Below, one piece after another: positions 8,467-16,281 of a stretch of DNA of 64,000 bases; positions within the stretch are counted from its first letter, which is position 1; every line of letters starts with the position of its first letter. The stretch spans positions 1 to 64,000 of the forward strand of contig CBDDFL010000002.1 in the NCBI GenBank assembly GCA_965227095.1, read 5' to 3'. The translations under genes were made by a program, and so were the position numbers. The notes under the pieces are model-generated. The model was not told where the DNA came from, did no database searches, and saw only the letters and a list, made by a program, of their open reading frames with translations. The DNA comes from JANQMY01 sp965227095 (GTDB taxonomy: Bacteria; Pseudomonadota; Alphaproteobacteria; JANQMY01).

Positions 8467-8776
8467 CGCCGATACGCAAACAGAGCCGCGTTTTGCGAAT
8501 TTTGAACGTCATTTCAACACGATAATTGGCATCATCATCGCGGCGCTGTTGGGCTGGTTTGGGCTGACAACTCAGAACATGTCCGTTCGCCTGGCTGTTG
8601 TGGAAAGCTCCATGAGCCAACTAACCATTCAGGTGTCTAGACTGCGTGAGGCGACAAACGACCGGTACACATCACGCGAGGCCGTGGAGGACAAGGCGGC
8701 GCTTCAACGGGAAATCGACCGCCTGGAAATCAGGGTCAATGACCTTGAGCAACGGGTGCGTAAGACCGGTCAATAA
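8459..8776 (+). CDS. Small membrane protein with coiled coil (holin-like or accessory lysis protein)
   Basis: A 105-residue protein with a single transmembrane helix at about 20-40 (TIIGIIIAALLGWFGLT) followed by a long coiled coil (about 45-105). The single-membrane-helix plus coiled-coil layout is common among small phage proteins in lysis cassettes. A holin function is possible but not shown by any specific motif. It is the last plus-strand gene of the late block, and its end overlaps the convergent nuclease gene by a few bases. Confidence 0.6.
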   Translation: MSNADTQTEPRFANFERHFNTIIGIIIAALLGWFGLTTQNMSVRLAVVESSMSQLTIQVSRLREATNDRYTSREAVEDKAALQREIDRLEIRVNDLEQRVRKTGQ

Positions 8777-9156
8777 TCTCCACACCAATCTGTCTGCTTA
8801 CCGTCATATGTGGTCGCGAGGCCTTCGGCAATCAACCGCTCGGCAACGTTCTCGTCACCAACATAGATTTCGGCCAAGGTGCGTCCATAGCGATCCTTGC
8901 CCCTCTCCAGCCCCTTCCTAACCACCTTCACCTCATCAATCCAGCGCTTAAGATAGAGCGTTGCGCGTTCGCCCAGCATCTGTTCGGCCAGGCATTCGGG
9001 ATTGTTGGTCTCGGGCGTATCAAGCCCTAGGATTCGGATCTTTTCATCGCCGATCCAGATCGTATCGCCGTCCACGACTTTGATTTCAATATCTGCGGTG
9101 GCGGCTGATATTGAGAAGAACGTCAAACAACAAATCAGTGTTACAATCGGTTTCAT
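8770..9156 (-). CDS. Secreted thermonuclease-family (SNase-like) nuclease
   Basis: A 128-residue staphylococcal-nuclease-fold protein, predicted to cleave nucleic acid outside the cytoplasm. A signal peptide covers about residues 1-21 (ending ISAATA). The SNase core follows with KVVDGDTIWIG, IRILGLDTPET and DRYGRTLAEIY, retaining the Asp, Arg and Glu positions of the family. It is a compact single-domain form. The gene is convergent with the late genes, and its start overlaps that of a divergent zinc-ribbon-like gene by two bases, so both promoters lie within each other's coding sequence. Confidence 0.85.
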   Translation of the reverse strand: MKPIVTLICCLTFFSISAATADIEIKVVDGDTIWIGDEKIRILGLDTPETNNPECLAEQMLGERATLYLKRWIDEVKVVRKGLERGKDRYGRTLAEIYVGDENVAERLIAEGLATTYDGKQTDWCGDY

Positions 9157-9391
9157 GCCGACCCTCCGAGATTTCAGTGACTACCGTATCAACATCGAAT
9201 GCCTCAATAGAGGCTGCCACAAGATCGTGGACAATGCAGACCCTCACACCCTCCCGTTAGACATGGAGATATCGGAGCTGGAAAAGAGGCTCCGCTGTAA
9301 GGCCTGCGGCCATGTGGGCGCTAAGGTGTTTATGAATGTTCGGGCGGCAACGGCGAATAGGCCCAGTGGGTCATGTATCGGATCTGAATGA
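9155..9391 (+). CDS. Small zinc-ribbon-like hypothetical protein
   Basis: A 78-residue protein starting at ATG 9155. It holds two Cys pairs, CLNRGC and CKACGHVGAK, arranged like a zinc-ribbon knuckle pair, with a short helical insert between them. Upstream in-frame sequence (to 9002) is antisense to the nuclease and probably not translated. The 3' end overlaps a minus-strand small gene. The function is unknown; a single zinc ribbon with basic residues could bind nucleic acid. Confidence 0.55.
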   Translation: MPTLRDFSDYRINIECLNRGCHKIVDNADPHTLPLDMEISELEKRLRCKACGHVGAKVFMNVRAATANRPSGSCIGSE

Positions 9392-9554
9392 ATTCAGTCC
9401 CAGACCTTGAGATTAAAAGTGTATCGTTAGCAGGGTCTCTCATGCAATCGACAACGCGATATTGCCCTTGGACGGGGTGATCGATCCACACGTCACAAGT
9501 CCCATTTTCATCCCGATATTCAGCGTCAAATACTCTAGCAGGACGCCATTCCAT
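9330..9554 (-). CDS. Small hypothetical phage protein
   Basis: A 74-residue protein (MEWRPARVFDAEY...) with no recognised family, aromatic-rich and without a signal or membrane helix. The start is supported by AAAGGAG 7 bases before the ATG. It overlaps the tail of the plus-strand zinc-ribbon gene by about 60 bases and lies with two further minus-strand genes in what looks like a short accessory or early phage segment. Confidence 0.5.
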   Translation of the reverse strand: MEWRPARVFDAEYRDENGTCDVWIDHPVQGQYRVVDCMRDPANDTLLISRSGTEFIQIRYMTHWAYSPLPPEHS

Positions 9555-9598
9555 TCATCCACTCCTTTCAGGCGCGCGGGGGCGCCTCTTCTGTCCAC

Positions 9599-9874
9599 CT
9601 ACTCACCTCCAGCGGGGCTAGGGGCCGCCGCTTCTAAATGCGCCTTGAAAGCTAATTTCTTTCCGTCGTCAGTGGCGAAATAGATTTTGTGGGTTCCTGT
9701 TGGGAACTTATTGATCTGCACGTCCATTAGACCCATCTTCACCAAGGCCTTCAGATCGTCGTCTCGCCTGTGCGCCTCGCCAGTCACGAAGCGATTCCGG
9801 TATGATTGCCTGGCTTGATTCAGCCCCAATGTGTGAAACAAAACCTCCATTTGGCTGGCGCTAACTTCACTCAT
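9599..9874 (-). CDS. Small hypothetical phage protein, possible winged-helix fold
   Basis: A 91-residue protein when started at ATG 9874, which overlaps the preceding stop as ATGA. That coupling is why I prefer it over the longer reading to 9946. The pattern NRFVTGEAHRRDDDLKALVKMGLMD followed by a beta-hairpin (HKIYFATDDGKKLA) looks like a small winged-helix domain, a helix-turn-helix then a wing, so a DNA-binding or regulatory role is possible. No family is recognised. Confidence 0.55.
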   Translation of the reverse strand: MSEVSASQMEVLFHTLGLNQARQSYRNRFVTGEAHRRDDDLKALVKMGLMDVQINKFPTGTHKIYFATDDGKKLAFKAHLEAAAPSPAGGE

Positions 9875-10224
9875 CCCCCACCTCCACCGCGCTTGGGGGT
9901 GTCTAGTACCTTTGCATTGACGAAAATGCTTTCTAAGCGGCTCCATTCTTCCTTTGTGAACGGTTTCATAATGCCACCACGATAGTCGTCGCGGGGGTAA
10001 AGCTGATCGTATCCAGCTACAGATCCGCCGTATCGAATAGAGTCAACGTAGTCGAACTCATTGCAGTCATTGAAGATGATCACTTCAAACTTACCGACGT
10101 CAAAGACGCAGTTTCCAGCAAACACATCTTCCCAATTTGTTAGGGCTTTAACTTCCAGCTTGCCGTCCAGTACGTCACGGAAGCAGGATGCGGCCTTATC
10201 GATAGAGAGTGCTTTCCAGCTCAT
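9871..10224 (-). CDS. Hypothetical phage protein
   Basis: A 117-residue acidic protein of unrecognised family with many aromatic and Asp residues and a Gly run at the end (KRGGGGG). The start is well supported by GGAGGT 5 bases before the ATG. It is coupled (ATGA) to the small winged-helix-like gene downstream. It is the last phage-like gene before the junction with the truncated plasmid gene at 10,318. Confidence 0.55.
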   Translation of the reverse strand: MSWKALSIDKAASCFRDVLDGKLEVKALTNWEDVFAGNCVFDVGKFEVIIFNDCNEFDYVDSIRYGGSVAGYDQLYPRDDYRGGIMKPFTKEEWSRLESIFVNAKVLDTPKRGGGGG

Positions 10225-10317
10225 CTCAAACCTCCCCAGAACGGTTAGCGAGCGTTCCCACTTTTCCTGTTTTGTTTACGTTCCATTCCGCCTTGAGAGT
10301 CGGAACGGGGCGTTGTT

Positions 10318-11574
10318 TTAAAAGGGTTTGCGACTGGCCGTGCCTGAGGGAATCGGCGGCGCGACAGAGGCCATTGCGATGCTCTCGACGAGCGGCGTGG
10401 GATGTTCCTGCGCGCCTGCGATCTCGATCCGCTGCGGGCGGTAGCGCGCATAGATGTCCGAGACGGGCGTGTTGTCGCGCGGGATATCAAGGCTCTTGAA
10501 AGTGAGCGGGACAACGGCATTGGCCCGAGATTTGGAGGCGGCGACAGGCGCAGCGGCGGTCTTGCCCGGGGCAAATGATGCAACGGTCGGCCGAGCAGGA
10601 GTAACCGCTGCCGCCCGTTGTGCGGGGCGCGCCTTGGTCCGGGTTGCGGCCAGTTCGTCGCAAAAAGGAAGGGCTTCCTCCAGATCCTGCACAGGGACGC
10701 GGATCAGCTCGCCGTCCTCCTGCACCTTGTCGAAGACCATCAGCTGGGTTTCTACAGAGGTGCCGAGCTTGCGATAGACCTGTCCCGGCATCGTGAGTGC
10801 CAAGCGCGGCGTGAGGAGGCCGCAGACGCGTGACCAATGCGCGGCATCGCGCTCTGGGCTGAACCCCGGCGGCATGATCGCCACCAGCCGCCCCCCGGGC
10901 GCGAGGCGCTTCGCGGCAGCGATGAGATGCTTGGCCGCGATGTGCTTATCCCTAGACCGATCGATCGAAGAGGCGAAGGGCGGGTTCATCACCACGACGT
11001 CGGGAAGGACCGGTGTCTGCAGCAGATCGTCGATATGCTCACCATCGTGACCCGTCACCTCGCCCCCGAAGACCGCGCGCAGGAGACGCTTGCGAAAGGG
11101 GTCGATCTCGTTGAGCAAAAGCTTGGCGCCGGCGCGGGAGGCGAAAACGGCCAGGGCACCGGTGCCAGCCGACGGCTCGAGCACGGTTTCCCCCTCGCGG
11201 ATCGCAGCCGCCCGCACGGCCAAAGCCGCGAAGTGCAGCGGCGTGGAGAATTGCTGCAGCCTGATCTGCTGCTCGGAGCGGCGCGTCTCCGTAAGGAGCC
11301 GCGAGGCGAGCAGCTTTGCAGCGGCAATGCCACCCTCGGTGCCGTCTCGACGCAGCAGCACCTGAACAGCCGCAGCCTGCATCAGGTCATAGGCCATGCG
11401 CCAGTCCCACGCGCCACTGGCATCGCTGCCGCCGAACGCCTCCCGCATGATATGGGCAAGCGCCGAACTGCGCAGGGGCTGGTGATCAATCTCCGCTCCC
11501 ATCTGCCTCATAGCGGTGGAAAGATCGGGATCGGAGACGGTAAGAACTGGGTTTGGTGGGGTTAGCTTGGCCAT
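10318..11574 (-). pseudogene. Truncated strawberry-notch-type protein (N-terminal methyltransferase-like part only)
   Basis: 418 residues from ATG 11574. The sequence matches the N-terminal part of the large (usually well over 1,000 residue) strawberry-notch-family proteins of alphaproteobacterial plasmids. It has EAFGGSDASGAWDWRMAY, an S-adenosylmethionine-binding LEPSAGTGALA, the adenine-methylase-like MNPPF at about 196-200 and LAPGGRLVAIMPPG. In full-length relatives the segment near VESIAMASVAPPIP leads into the helicase-like Sno domain. Here the reading ends a few residues later (SGTASRKPF, stop) exactly where phage DNA begins, so the helicase half is missing. The start is preceded by AAAGGA inside an inverted repeat. 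Confidence 0.75.
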
Positions 11575-11578
11575 GGGG

Positions 11579-11653
11579 TTTGTCCTTTGGATCAGGGTCT
11601 GAGTTCCAAAGGACAAAAAGCCCCCTCTACACTTTCGAGGCGCAGAGGGGGCG
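11579..11653 (-). promoter_or_regulatory. Leader with an SD-sequestering inverted repeat and a second hairpin
   Basis: Two inverted repeats lie directly upstream of the truncated gene. TTTGTCCTTTGG (11579-11590) and CCAAAGGACAAA (11606-11617) form a perfect 12-bp stem with a 15-base loop, and one arm contains the AAAGGA ribosome-binding site. A second stem, GCCCCCTCT/AGAGGGGGC (11619-11653), with flanking T's on the transcript could terminate upstream transcription. Confidence 0.6.
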
Positions 11654-11684
11654 CATGTTCATTAGCGAGTGGCCAGCGTTCTGG

Positions 11685-11990
11685 TCATGGCCATAACTGC
11701 GCGGCATGAAGAATGCGCAGAATGGTCACTATCTCCGGGCTTTCGGCATACACCACGATGTAGTTCGGACGGACGACCATTTCCCGGGTGCCTTCGACAC
11801 GGCCTATCCGGTACATTTGAGGATGCTCTGGCAGCCGAGACGTCTTTTGCTCGATCTCGTCTTTGAGAGACTGTGCGGCGTCGGGGTTGTCGTCGGAAAT
11901 GTAGTCAATGATTGCCAACAGATCGGCGATGGCCGTGGCTTTCCATTCAAGATCGGGCCCATCAAGATTTGGCAAGGCGCTTCCCGTCAA
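11685..11990 (-). CDS. parE: ParE/RelE-superfamily toxin
   Basis: A 101-residue toxin of the ParE/RelE fold. The family pattern is clear: LEWKATAIADLLAIIDYIS, then DNPDAAQSLKDEIEQKTSRLPEHPQMYRIGRVEGTREM is the typical helix and basic strand, followed by VVRPNYIVVYAE and ILRILHAAQLWP at the end. ParE toxins poison gyrase, while RelE toxins cut mRNA on ribosomes. The R-x-Y/H ending does not decide between them. The gene overlaps the 3' end of the antitoxin by 29 bases, the usual antitoxin-first order, and shares its autoregulated promoter. Confidence 0.85.
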   Translation of the reverse strand: MTGSALPNLDGPDLEWKATAIADLLAIIDYISDDNPDAAQSLKDEIEQKTSRLPEHPQMYRIGRVEGTREMVVRPNYIVVYAESPEIVTILRILHAAQLWP

Positions 11991-12261
11991 TCAATGCTTG
12001 GGCGTCTTGCATCGCCTTGGCATGGGGCGTTGTGGGGCTTGGATCGTCCAGCGCTTCCTGTACCTTCGCCCGGAACCAGGCGTCATAGGCATCTGGATCA
12101 GCGGTCAATCCGGCAGGCAACCCGCCTTCCGCAGCCACACGGGTCAGAAGGATGCGCACCGCATCGGAGAGCGTCAGACCAACGCCGGCAAGTGCATCCG
12201 AGGCTTGCGCTTTCAGCTGATCGTCAACACGGACATGAAGCATGGATGTTTGGGCAGGCAT
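11962..12261 (-). CDS. RelB/DinJ-type antitoxin
   Basis: A 99-residue antitoxin. The N-terminus, MLHVRVDDQLKAQASDAL then GLTLSDAVRILLTRVAAEG, is the ribbon-helix-helix of the RelB/DinJ family. The acidic C-terminal part should wrap the partner toxin. Start ATG 12261 has AGGAGG 7 bases upstream. A perfect palindrome lies about 30 bases further upstream, a likely autoregulatory operator. Toxin and antitoxin overlap and are co-transcribed, so they would stabilise the replicon. Confidence 0.85.
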   Translation of the reverse strand: MPAQTSMLHVRVDDQLKAQASDALAGVGLTLSDAVRILLTRVAAEGGLPAGLTADPDAYDAWFRAKVQEALDDPSPTTPHAKAMQDAQALIDGKRLAKS

Positions 12262-12289
12262 GGATGGTCCTCCTATCGCTCGCATTGAT

Positions 12290-12307
12290 GTATCTCATTT
12301 GAGATAC
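12290..12307. promoter_or_regulatory. Palindromic operator of the toxin-antitoxin operon
   Basis: GTATCTCA-TT-TGAGATAC is a perfect 8-bp inverted repeat with a 2-base spacer, about 30 bases before the antitoxin start. Ribbon-helix-helix antitoxins typically bind such palindromes to repress their own promoter. Confidence 0.75.
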
Positions 12308-12363
12308 GATTTCAAGTTGGCAGCATGTGCGCGCAGTCCTTTGTTACTGACTAAGCGCAAAAC

Positions 12364-13020
12364 TCAGCCACCCTGCCCCGCCAGAAACTCCGCCAGCACA
12401 GGACTGGCCGCGCCCTTTGCGGAGCTGAGCAGCTCCGAGCCCGCAAGCGAGGCCTTTGAGAGCCGTACGAGCCCGCCGGTTCCCTCGATGCGGTAGCAGC
12501 GGCGTTTTTGCCGCCCACGCCTGTAGTGGGTCGCAATGACGATCTGGCAGGTGCTGCCATCGGTGAGCGTCACCGGTGTTGCGAGCTTGATCTTGTCGCC
12601 TTCCTCGTAGTCCGGAATCGACGCCCAATCCCGGCAGCGCTGGCGCCAGGCATGCGCGTAGCTGTCCGGGTCTTTCAGGTCGGAGAGAAGCTCGATCAGC
12701 CCAAGGGGAGCACGAGACTCGTTCGGGCCAGCGCTTTCCTCCATGTCCTTGTAGCCCCAGCAGCCGTCGTCGTATCGGGTGAGGAATACGGCACCGAAGG
12801 TGACGGAGCCGTCAGGGTCTGTGACATAGGTCGCATCTTCAACCGGAGATCCGTGGAGGTTTGTGACCCTCGCTGCCGCATACCAGGTCGAACCCACCTT
12901 GCAGGCCTTGAGCAGTTCTGTCTTTCGGATGTCGGTCTCGAAGGTACAGAGCCGTGTAATTTCCGCCTTCTCATCCGCGTAGGATTTGATGCGGCGATCA
13001 GTGTAGAAGAGCCATCCCAC
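12364..13020 (-). CDS. Hypothetical plasmid protein (DUF6927-like)
   Basis: A 218-residue protein. MGWLFYTDRRIKSYADEKAEI and the following Tyr/Trp-rich beta segments (TWYAAARV, FGAVFLTRYDDGCWGYKDM) look like a domain-of-unknown-function family found on Rhodobacterales plasmids. I recall it as DUF6927 but cannot verify this. There is no signal peptide. The start is GTG, overlapping the preceding gene's TAG stop by one base, so the two are translationally coupled. The C-terminal part is basic and helical. Confidence 0.65.
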   Translation of the reverse strand: MGWLFYTDRRIKSYADEKAEITRLCTFETDIRKTELLKACKVGSTWYAAARVTNLHGSPVEDATYVTDPDGSVTFGAVFLTRYDDGCWGYKDMEESAGPNESRAPLGLIELLSDLKDPDSYAHAWRQRCRDWASIPDYEEGDKIKLATPVTLTDGSTCQIVIATHYRRGRQKRRCYRIEGTGGLVRLSKASLAGSELLSSAKGAASPVLAEFLAGQGG

Positions 13021-13613
13021 TATGCCGCCCTCCGATCGTCGATCTCCATGAGCGCATCGAGCGGCACGCGGTAGGGCTGCATGGCGTCGAAATCCTCACA
13101 ATTGCCGCAGTTCTGGACGATCGCGAAGGTGTCGCAGGCATCCTTGAGGATCACCCGGAAAGTGCCGCCCAGGCCGGAGGGCACATCATACGTCCCGCCG
13201 ATGAGATAGTCCGAGGCCCGGCGCACGAAGACGCGGATGCTGTGGCCATCGGTGGCGAGCCGGATCGTGCCCTGCCCCCGGTCGATGAGCGCTTGCACAT
13301 CGTCCAGGATGTCTGTGTAGAACTGACCGGTCAGGTCACGAAACGCCATACGGCGCTGCGCCATCCAGTCGTTGTCCCGAAACGGGTTCATGCCATCGGC
13401 GAAGGCGAAGGAGGGATCCGCCTGCTCGGTCGTGACGATGCGGGTTGTTGTGCCATCAATGCCGTTCGAGCGCAGATGCACGCCATTGCCGACGATCAGG
13501 ATCAGGGCGGGCTTGTCCACCGGCCCGTTCCAGTTGGGCAAGAAGGTCTTGCAGGCGCGCGCAAGGGCGATCTGCGCCGCGACAGCGGACGCGGAGAACT
13601 TGAGAATAGCCAT
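13020..13613 (-). CDS. Hypothetical plasmid backbone protein
   Basis: A 197-residue protein starting at ATG 13613, with a beta-rich middle and several Asp/Arg-rich turns. No family is recognised. It is co-directional with the ParB-like gene upstream, separated by a strong hairpin at 13647-13680, and coupled to the downstream gene by a TAGTG overlap. It probably belongs to a conserved maintenance or transfer-accessory module rather than to metabolism. Confidence 0.65.
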   Translation of the reverse strand: MAILKFSASAVAAQIALARACKTFLPNWNGPVDKPALILIVGNGVHLRSNGIDGTTTRIVTTEQADPSFAFADGMNPFRDNDWMAQRRMAFRDLTGQFYTDILDDVQALIDRGQGTIRLATDGHSIRVFVRRASDYLIGGTYDVPSGLGGTFRVILKDACDTFAIVQNCGNCEDFDAMQPYRVPLDALMEIDDRRAA

Positions 13614-13646
13614 GGGGATGTCTTTCTGTTCGGTGTGGGAAAGGGT

Positions 13647-13680
13647 CGACCCGCGCAAGGCTCAAACACCGCGCGGGTCG
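13647..13680 (-). terminator. Large intergenic hairpin after the ParB-like gene
   Basis: CGACCCGCGC and GCGCGGGTCG form a perfect 10-bp stem with a 14-base loop 10 bases past the ParB-like stop, followed on the transcript by ACCCTTT. It is a terminator or attenuator candidate and one of four similar hairpins in this backbone. Confidence 0.6.
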
Positions 13681-13690
13681 AGAGGGTCGC

Positions 13691-15664
13691 TCAGGCCGCT
13701 TTCGCGACGTCGCTGTCTGGCTCCGAGGTTTCCATCGTGGACGCGTCGTTCAGCTCGATCCCGGCGGTCTGCATCATCGGCGGGCACCAGGCGGCCACGG
13801 CAGCGCGCTGCGCGTCCGTGAGCGTGGCGAAGGGTTCGGCGAAGAGCTTGTCGCAAAAGGCGACGATCTCCTTCTTGCTCGACGAGGCCAGCGTCACCGC
13901 CTCCTGGGCAAGGCCCAGATCCTCGCCCAGAATTTTGAGGAGCCAGGCCTTCTTGAAGCGGTTGAACAGAGCCGCGTTCGGCGTCCAATGCGCGCGGATG
14001 TCGGGCATGATCTCGATCTCGAAGTCATGCATAAGGCTGTCGCGCTGGCGATCCCGCGCAAAGCAGGACTGCGTGGTGCTTGCTGTGGCATAGGCGACAA
14101 GCTTGGCCTTCTCGCCTGCCTCCAGCGCGCGGAACGCCGCGAACTGATCGGCCGGGGACCGGGCCTCATCGAGCCACGAGAGGTCAAGCGCATCATGCGC
14201 CGCGGCCACCTGCTCGAGCGACGTGCCGTCGATGTCGTCCATCTTGGCATGGCTGCGGTATTCCTTGCGGGCATCGACCTTGATCGTCTGCGTGACATTC
14301 ATGCCGCTGCCCAGAACGTCGCTCACCAGCTTGAAGAGGGTCAGATCGAGCGTGGCCTCGGGGTGCAACGCCATCGCGGCGCCAAGGGCCATCGCACGTT
14401 CGGTCTTGAGATCCTCTGCCAGCGAAGCCGGATAGGTGATCTCGCTTGGGTCGGGCTCGTCCTTGCCGGTCTGGTTCCCGGAAGGGCTGCGAGACGCCTC
14501 TTGCTTGTCCTCAGGGCGCACGAGGCCCACATGCAGCGTCACCTGTCCACTCGACCACGACGCAATCACGCCTGCGCGGGCGAGGTCCTCGGTGGTGTAG
14601 GCCTCCTGCAGGTCGCGGGCTTCCTCTTCCAAGACGTCCACACGCTCGTAGAGGGCATTGTATGCACCGTCCTCGAGCCCCTCATCCTCCATCTCGAGCT
14701 GCAGTTTGTCGAGCTCGGCAGTGATCTCATCGATGCGCTTCTGGGCGGCCTCATCGGGCTCGATCGGGCCGGGATAGACGCGGCCGTAGTCGGCCATGGT
14801 CGCGTAATCATAGCGCACCATCGAGTCCGCCCAGGCAAAGCCCAGCCTCATACGGGCCTCCTCGGCGGCGGCAACGAGCTTCTCGAGCAGGATCGTCTCG
14901 ACCAGCGCAGCATCCTCGAGCACCGAATGCTCCTCCAGCAGATCGGCCGCGATAGCGCCGCCGCGCGCTTGATATTCCTCGCGTACGAAGGCCCCGATAT
15001 CGTCGCTGACCTGCACGCCGCGGGACTTGAGCGCCTGACGCACCGTATAAGCCTGCAGGTAGCTGTCTTCCTTGGTCAGCGCCTCGAAGACCTCACGTTG
15101 CACTTCCTGGCTTGGATGCTCGGCAAAGGCCTTCATCGTATCGAGCGTGATCACCTTGGCACGGGCCGCCGCGCGGATGTCGGGATGGATGAATCCGTAG
15201 CGCAACCGGCCTTTCACGGCGGAAACAGTGGTGCCGAAGGTTTTGGCGATGGTCTCAGGCGTCTGGCCGTCGACCTCCATCATCCGCGCGAACGCCTCGA
15301 ACTCGTCAATCGCGTTCATGGGGGCCTGGGTGATGTTCTCGGCGAGGGACAGCGCCGTCGTCACGTCGCAATCCTCTGGCACGAGGCGGCAGTCGATCTT
15401 GGTCTTGGCGGTGAAGCCCTTCGCGGCCTTGTCCGCGACCAGCTCCTTCAGCGCGGCATGGCGTCGGCCGCCGGCGAGAACAGCGTGTTTGCCGTCGATC
15501 TTCTGGATCAGAAGCGGCTGAAGCAGGCCCAACACCGCGATGCTGGCCTTCAGATGGGCGATGTTCTCGGGATCATAGGTTTCCGGGGAGTTACTGCGCA
15601 CGTTGGCGGGGTGGGCAGTCAGATCGGTGATGGCGACGGAAACGGGTTTGAAACTTGCGGTCAT
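13691..15664 (-). CDS. ParB/RepB/Spo0J-domain protein (large plasmid type)
   Basis: A 657-residue protein with a ParB nuclease-like N-terminal domain (TDLTAHPANVRS, then IAHLKASIAVLGLLQPLLIQ and the family motif LAGGRRHAALKEL). A helix-turn-helix segment follows around 120-190 (ETIAKTFGTTVSAVKGRLRYG), then a long acidic helical extension with coiled coil (EITAELDKLQLEMEDEG). True ParB proteins are about 300 residues. This double-length form occurs on Rhodobacterales plasmids in addition to RepB, so it is more likely a DNA-binding or regulatory protein than the segregation protein. A hairpin-rich leader lies upstream. Confidence 0.8.
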   Translation of the reverse strand: MTASFKPVSVAITDLTAHPANVRSNSPETYDPENIAHLKASIAVLGLLQPLLIQKIDGKHAVLAGGRRHAALKELVADKAAKGFTAKTKIDCRLVPEDCDVTTALSLAENITQAPMNAIDEFEAFARMMEVDGQTPETIAKTFGTTVSAVKGRLRYGFIHPDIRAAARAKVITLDTMKAFAEHPSQEVQREVFEALTKEDSYLQAYTVRQALKSRGVQVSDDIGAFVREEYQARGGAIAADLLEEHSVLEDAALVETILLEKLVAAAEEARMRLGFAWADSMVRYDYATMADYGRVYPGPIEPDEAAQKRIDEITAELDKLQLEMEDEGLEDGAYNALYERVDVLEEEARDLQEAYTTEDLARAGVIASWSSGQVTLHVGLVRPEDKQEASRSPSGNQTGKDEPDPSEITYPASLAEDLKTERAMALGAAMALHPEATLDLTLFKLVSDVLGSGMNVTQTIKVDARKEYRSHAKMDDIDGTSLEQVAAAHDALDLSWLDEARSPADQFAAFRALEAGEKAKLVAYATASTTQSCFARDRQRDSLMHDFEIEIMPDIRAHWTPNAALFNRFKKAWLLKILGEDLGLAQEAVTLASSSKKEIVAFCDKLFAEPFATLTDAQRAAVAAWCPPMMQTAGIELNDASTMETSEPDSDVAKAA

Positions 15665-15718
15665 GAGATTTCCTTTTCGATGGGTAGGGTGCGGCCGGCG
15701 CGTTCAAACGCGTGACCA

Positions 15719-15783
15719 ATCCCCGGGTTCGGGGATCAAAAGGACAAAAGGCCCGCTTTGCCTTTGAGGGGTCTGCGGGCCTT
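15719..15783 (-). promoter_or_regulatory. Tandem hairpins in the leader of the ParB-like gene
   Basis: ATCCCCG-GGTT-CGGGGAT (15719-15736) is a tight 7-bp hairpin. AAGGCCCGC/GCGGGCCTT (15748-15756 and 15775-15783) is a 9-bp stem with an 18-base loop. On the transcript the larger one is followed by TTTTGTCCTTTT, the same string seen after the hairpin upstream of the truncated strawberry-notch gene. Confidence 0.55.
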
Positions 15784-15821
15784 CCGTGTCGGTTGTGTGG
15801 GCATTGAGGCTGCCCCCTGCG

Positions 15822-16211
15822 CTACCAGTCGCGCGCCATCATGATGGTTAGCACGCGCATGGTGGTTTCGGGGTTATCCGGGGCCTCGGACCCGTAACGG
15901 AAGTCAGAATCCGCTTCATAGAGATCGATTTTCCAGAACACGGTTTCGCCCCGGATCTCGACCGCCCCGAAATCATGCCATCCCTCCGGATCGTTCTCTG
16001 GCTCAAACGTCTCGAACGTACCGGTCGCTTTCACCGCCTCGGCCATGAAACCGTCCCCCGCCTCCATGAGCGAGCGGGTCACATGCATCCGGCCTTGGAT
16101 GGGCGCCTCCGGTGCTATCCCGAGGCAGGCGAGCTTGCGGAAAGCGTCATTCTGAGCGGCGATTACGGCGGGGTCTGGGCGGTCTGTCAGAGGCTGTGCT
16201 GCGTTGGTCAT
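15822..16211 (-). CDS. DUF3768-type protein
   Basis: A 129-residue protein. The segment IAAQNDAFRKLACLGIAPEAPIQGRMHVT, then DGFMAEAVKATGTFETF and DPEGWHDFGAVEIRGETVFWKIDLY, matches the DUF3768 family common on alphaproteobacterial plasmids, whose function is not known. The ending (TTMRVLTIMMARDW) is typical. Start ATG 16211 has AAAGGA upstream. The neighbours are the ArdC-like and ParB-like genes, the usual company of this family. Confidence 0.75.
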   Translation of the reverse strand: MTNAAQPLTDRPDPAVIAAQNDAFRKLACLGIAPEAPIQGRMHVTRSLMEAGDGFMAEAVKATGTFETFEPENDPEGWHDFGAVEIRGETVFWKIDLYEADSDFRYGSEAPDNPETTMRVLTIMMARDW

Positions 16212-16281
16212 GGGTCTGTCCTTTGAGAAGTTTGAAACACCCTTCCCAAAGCCTGCTTTCCCTTTGCCGACACACATCCCC

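Larger units (their letters stand above)
2..10224. mobile_element. Partial tailed-phage late region (prophage or phage-derived module)
   Basis: A tightly packed block of mostly plus-strand genes with stop/start overlaps. It includes an S74-type tail protein, several virion-like proteins, a fibre-like protein, a GH24 lysozyme, nested spanin-like genes, a secreted nuclease and short hypothetical proteins. No terminase, portal, capsid, integrase or phage replication gene is seen, so only the right part of a phage genome lies here and the left part would be outside the window. The right border falls between 10,225 and about 10,345, where a plasmid gene is cut off. Whether this is an intact prophage, a remnant or a rearrangement product cannot be told from this window. 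Confidence 0.8.

Noticed and set aside
10279..10307. CGTTCC/GGAACG inverted repeat at the phage-plasmid junction, considered as att or terminator
   Set aside because: Only 6 bp; no second copy seen that would mark an attachment site.
13988..15715. Long plus-strand reading opposite the ParB-like gene (about 575 codons)
   Set aside because: Antisense shadow of a GC-rich gene; the ParB motifs on the minus strand are decisive and the plus reading has no family features.
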